Shown here: positions 40,555-43,053 of the stretch, in pieces
Layout of the letters: each line of letters begins with the position of its first letter
Numbering within the stretch: the stretch's first letter is position 1
DNA from: CAVONV01 sp963697355
Lineage (GTDB): Bacteria > Acidobacteriota > Vicinamibacteria > Marinacidobacterales > DATDRI01
Direction: 5' to 3'
Assembly (NCBI GenBank): GCA_963697355.1
Contig: CAVONV010000033.1
Location: 1-43,053 of the forward strand
DNA length: 43,053 nt
Notes under the pieces: generated by a model
Database searches by the model: none
What the model was told of the DNA's origin: nothing
Seen by the model: only the letters and a program-made list of their open reading frames with translations
Made by a program: the position numbers and the translations under genes

Positions 40555-41670
40555 TTATTGGATGAACTTACCCTGCCGGTGGAGGGCGACGAGGAGTCGT
40601 GTGACCTGGCCATAGCTCTCGACGCCGTCTGGTACTCTCTGGGAACGGAGGTAGGTGTCGTTGGCCCGCTCCGCCATCTTGGTCAGTGGCCCTTCGTATC
40701 GGTCCCAGAATTCCCGGACGGCATCTAGGTCCTTGCGGGGGCCCGCTTGCACGAGCTTCGACAGCGTTCGGGCTTCCTCCGGAAGGTAGACCGAGGCCGC
40801 TCCAATGAGTCGCGCCGCTGAGAGTAGATAGGCGGAGTATCGAAGGTAGGGGTAGTCGTTGGCTCCCGCGCAGGCGAGAAACGCCGCCAGGTTGGCCTCC
40901 CCTTCATTAGTGACGCCCCTTTGATGAGCTTTCTCGTGAGCGACGACGAGGGGTATGGTTACATCAGGTACGAGTGCGTTCATGGATGGTTCTCCGGTGA
41001 AGGGAACAAAGATGCCACTGATACCCATATAGCAGAGGGCGCGCGAAAAAAAGAGTTTCTTGACCGGTGAAGTCGGGTATTGGATTGAATTTTCGGGAAG
41101 AGCCATCTCCCGGAGCCGCCCATCAATGATTTCGTTCAGAGTGGCGAAATCGATGGGCAAAGTCGTTGGGCGGTCCGGAGGACTATCGAGCGCTCGGTGC
41201 AGCGATGAAGCCATCTCCATGGAGAGCTTCCCTGCCGCTAAGACCTCTTTAGCCTCTACATCGGTAACGGAAAGGTCCAGGCGCTGCGCGAGTGATGGAC
41301 GCGCATAGTTGAATCCCCAAAGAAACAAAAACGTAGCCGCCGCGATACCGCACCCGATCCAGATCGTGGCGGCCGCTCGTCGCAGCCGTTGGAACAGCGT
41401 TACATGATTACCCTGGCGTAGTCTGAGGATCGCCCTCACCATCCAGATCAAAGCGAAGATGACGCATAGTGCCGAGATCGCTTCGGCCAGTGAGAACCTG
41501 GCCAATGTGTTCACGCGGCTGAGCAGAAAGGCTATCTTTGGATAGATCAAGCGGCCGTAGACGGACTCCGTCGTTTCGGGATAGCGGAAGGCCAGTTCCT
41601 GTAGCACGAAGGTCAAAGGTAGTAGTGATAGGCCGAGGATGAACCACACTCTTTTCTTTCGTTCTGTCAT
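40555..41670 (-). CDS. DUF3810 family membrane protein, metallopeptidase-like
   Basis: 371 residues. Three N-terminal hydrophobic helices (about 7-25, 50-82 and 100-120) are followed by a soluble region with VAHEKAHQRGVTNEGEANLAAFLAC: HEKAH is an HExxH zinc site and the downstream Glu (NEGEAN) is a likely third ligand, as in gluzincins. SAYLLSAARL and RVPDGVESYGQVTRLLVAL are typical of DUF3810. Function is not established; the motif suggests a membrane-bound protease. Array R5, of the same family as R4 (23331), lies upstream of its start. Confidence 0.83.
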   Translation of the reverse strand: MTERKKRVWFILGLSLLPLTFVLQELAFRYPETTESVYGRLIYPKIAFLLSRVNTLARFSLAEAISALCVIFALIWMVRAILRLRQGNHVTLFQRLRRAAATIWIGCGIAAATFLFLWGFNYARPSLAQRLDLSVTDVEAKEVLAAGKLSMEMASSLHRALDSPPDRPTTLPIDFATLNEIIDGRLREMALPENSIQYPTSPVKKLFFSRALCYMGISGIFVPFTGEPSMNALVPDVTIPLVVAHEKAHQRGVTNEGEANLAAFLACAGANDYPYLRYSAYLLSAARLIGAASVYLPEEARTLSKLVQAGPRKDLDAVREFWDRYEGPLTKMAERANDTYLRSQRVPDGVESYGQVTRLLVALHRQGKFIQ

Positions 41671-42209
41671 CTTGTGAATCTCGACCGCACGGGCATTTTA
41701 TCCCTTCTTTGAGAAAGGGATGAAGTAGAAAGTAGAAAGTAGAAAGTAGGAAGTAGGACAACCTACTTATTTCTCCTTCCTCCTTTATTCTTCCTCCCTT
41801 TCGTCGTTGCAACTTCTTGAGTTCTTGATTGTGACTTCCGGCTAGTGTCAATCTTCTCAGTAATTCTGACGTCTAATTCAAAAGCTTGAAAAGCTATTCA
41901 ACAAAGCTCAATGTCCGATCGTTCAAGGAATTGGATTCAATTTATTGCACTGTAAACGCGTCATCGGGTGTGTAAATGACGTGAGCCAGCCTCGATTTTG
42001 GTAAGACCTAACCATCGTCAAATTGCGGAATATATCGGCATTTGCCGACGATAACGATTCCTTTCGTTTATGGCATAGCCATTGCTAACTCGAGGTAGCG
42101 AGAGCAGTGGAAGAGCCAAGCCCCAAACAAGCTCAACGCTGCAGACGAATATCCGCTCTTGTCTACAGGGTTCGCATCGTCCCTGATGGCTTCCTGTTGG
42201 GAGGACATC
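41671..42209. other. 539-bp intergenic region between divergent genes
   Basis: It holds a small inverted repeat (ATCCCTT/AAGGGAT, near 41699-41721), the heptamer array R5 listed separately, a short octamer-like TTCTTGAGTTCTTGA near 41813, and a 6-bp inverted repeat TCGGCA/TGCCGA at 42035-42048. No gene, tRNA or confident promoter is visible. Confidence 0.45.
41723..41801. repeat. Heptamer array R5 (GTAGAAA) with C/T-rich arm
   Basis: Three GTAGAAA units then GTAGGAA and GTAGGAC (41724-41758) are followed directly by CCTACTTATTTCTCCTTCC and TCCTTTATTCTTCCTCC (to 41801), which can pair with the left arm. A 25-nt left-arm tract is identical to array R4 near 23331. Confidence 0.72.
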
Positions 42210-42968
42210 ATGAGAATCCCTGCCTCGCGTTACCGTCGAAGGCTGGTCGTCTTTGGCACGCTCGTCTTGATTTGTGGTCATTTTTGCGGAAAGGTTGGCG
42301 GCACGAGCGTTGGGGCGGATGGAGCGGCCTTGTCGATTCGCGGCAATGGACGACACCCCCTGTCTTTGACGCTTGTTTGGTACGACACCTACCGTTTGCT
42401 TCCGGACTCGTTCGAGTTCATGGCTCGGGAAGTCATCCGAATCTACGAGGAGGTAGGTGTGGATGTGATGTGGGAGTTTGGCAGGGAGTGCTACATTGAC
42501 GGCGTGGATCCGGATCCCCTTCGTGTCGACGTCGTTCTGCTGCCATCGCAACCGACGAGCTGGGGCCTCAAGGCGAATGCCATGGGTGTGGCAACGCACC
42601 GGGAAGGGTCGAAGGGAAGTGTCTACATCTTCTTCCCGGCGTTGATCCGAACGTTGAGGCTAAGCTCTCAAATCGGGGACGTCTTTCACCCCCGTGCACA
42701 GAAGATGGTTTCTCGTGCGATGGCGAGGGTCATCTCCCATGAATTGATGCACGTCATGGCCCCTCAGTATCCGCACACGAAGGGTGGACTCATGAATGGG
42801 AACATGTCTAAATGCTATTTGGAGCGGCCCATGGTCCACTTCGACGATAGGAGCGCTAGCGTGCTACGGAGCGAGATAATCGACAAAGCTCCACAATCGG
42901 TCGTGGCTTCTAGGAAACGAGGAGACGGAGACAAAACGGTCGTCGGGGAAGATATTGGTATTCAATAG
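42210..42968 (+). CDS. Exported metzincin-like zinc metalloprotease homologue
   Basis: 252 residues from ATG 42210 (GGGAGGAC 6 nt upstream). The N-terminus RYRRRLVVFGTLVLICGHFCG is a basic signal or anchor. VISHELMHVMAPQYPHTKGGLM provides HExxH, a later His and a GLM Met-turn, resembling short metzincin-like proteins, but the third His is separated from the second by seven residues instead of five. The middle part (VDVVLLPSQPTSWGL, AMGVATHREG) has no other known motif. Function is unknown; proteolysis outside the cytoplasm is plausible. It is not part of an operon here, and 85 bp remain to the right edge without another gene. Confidence 0.68.
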   Translation: MRIPASRYRRRLVVFGTLVLICGHFCGKVGGTSVGADGAALSIRGNGRHPLSLTLVWYDTYRLLPDSFEFMAREVIRIYEEVGVDVMWEFGRECYIDGVDPDPLRVDVVLLPSQPTSWGLKANAMGVATHREGSKGSVYIFFPALIRTLRLSSQIGDVFHPRAQKMVSRAMARVISHELMHVMAPQYPHTKGGLMNGNMSKCYLERPMVHFDDRSASVLRSEIIDKAPQSVVASRKRGDGDKTVVGEDIGIQ

Positions 42969-43053
42969 ATGGCTTTGTCGGTCTCCGGGTTTGTGCTAAC
43001 GTCTAGGAGTCCCGCCTACAAATGGCGTCTAATGCATTTTGCGCGCCGGCGGA

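Overview
The window is a chromosomal segment of about 55-60% GC (estimated by eye) from a Gram-negative-type bacterium. The gene mix is typical of Acidobacteriota or a neighbouring phylum: Tat-exported enzymes, S9 and M14 secreted peptidases, HEAT-repeat proteins, a PknB-type kinase with an IPT/TIG-like tail, an RsbU-type GAF/SpoIIE phosphatase, several c-di-GMP proteins, a DUF3810 protein and a PilW-like prepilin. No rRNA, tRNA or other phylogenetic marker is present, so the assignment is an inference from gene content. No prophage, IS element, CRISPR array or rRNA/tRNA gene was found.

Layout. 1-1463: 5' part of a PD-(D/E)XK nuclease/DinG-XPD helicase running off the left edge. 1632-3077: M14 carboxypeptidase that looks C-terminally truncated. 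3542-4205: type II toxin-antitoxin pair (RHH antitoxin, PIN toxin) with a promoter and palindromic operator. 4609-5731: frameshifted secreted amidohydrolase. 5833-6819: exported HEAT-repeat protein with a promoter overlapped by a tandem operator. 7098-9782: Tat-exported C_GCAxxG_C_C protein, MBL-fold hydrolase and Tat-exported DSD1/D-threonine-aldolase-like enzyme. 9964-14192: tightly coupled c-di-GMP operon (HEAT scaffold, HD-GYP, GGDEF). 14341-15309: EamA transporter. 15475-18289: ECF sigma factor, zinc-binding anti-sigma factor, two Spy/CpxP-like proteins and a CusF-like lipoprotein, probably a metal/envelope-stress regulon. 18331-19293: threonine dehydratase. 23295-19321 (minus): aldehyde dehydrogenase, FAA hydrolase and SpoIIE phosphatase. 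23788-27141: S9 peptidase coupled to a frameshifted AAA ATPase. 27505-29459: PilW-like prepilin and a second HD-GYP protein. 31712-29787 (minus): Ser/Thr kinase. 31994-34758: TrkA-TrkH potassium uptake. 36800-34730 (minus): exported unknown protein and rhomboid/TPR protease. 36982-40423: acetyl-CoA synthetase and leucyl aminopeptidase. 41670-40555 (minus): DUF3810. 42210-42968: exported metzincin-like protein.

The most unusual feature is intergenic. Gaps hold arrays of degenerate octamers (ACTCAAGT/TTCTTGA-type) and heptamers (GTAGAAA, TCACTGG). Many are arranged as a left arm followed by a complementary right arm, and unrelated gaps share exact tracts of about 25-28 nt. Octamer arrays abut gene 3' ends, and one heptamer array has entered a coding sequence and supplies the last residues of the kinase. 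They resemble in form the heptanucleotide STRR repeats known from cyanobacteria.

Three genes in 43 kb look broken (amidohydrolase, AAA ATPase, M14 peptidase). Single-base or dinucleotide errors in a draft assembly are a realistic alternative to pseudogenization for the first two. Two regulatory sites are well supported by position: a 20-nt perfect palindrome over the toxin-antitoxin -10, and two 16-nt operator copies 21 bp apart downstream of a consensus -35 at the HEAT gene.
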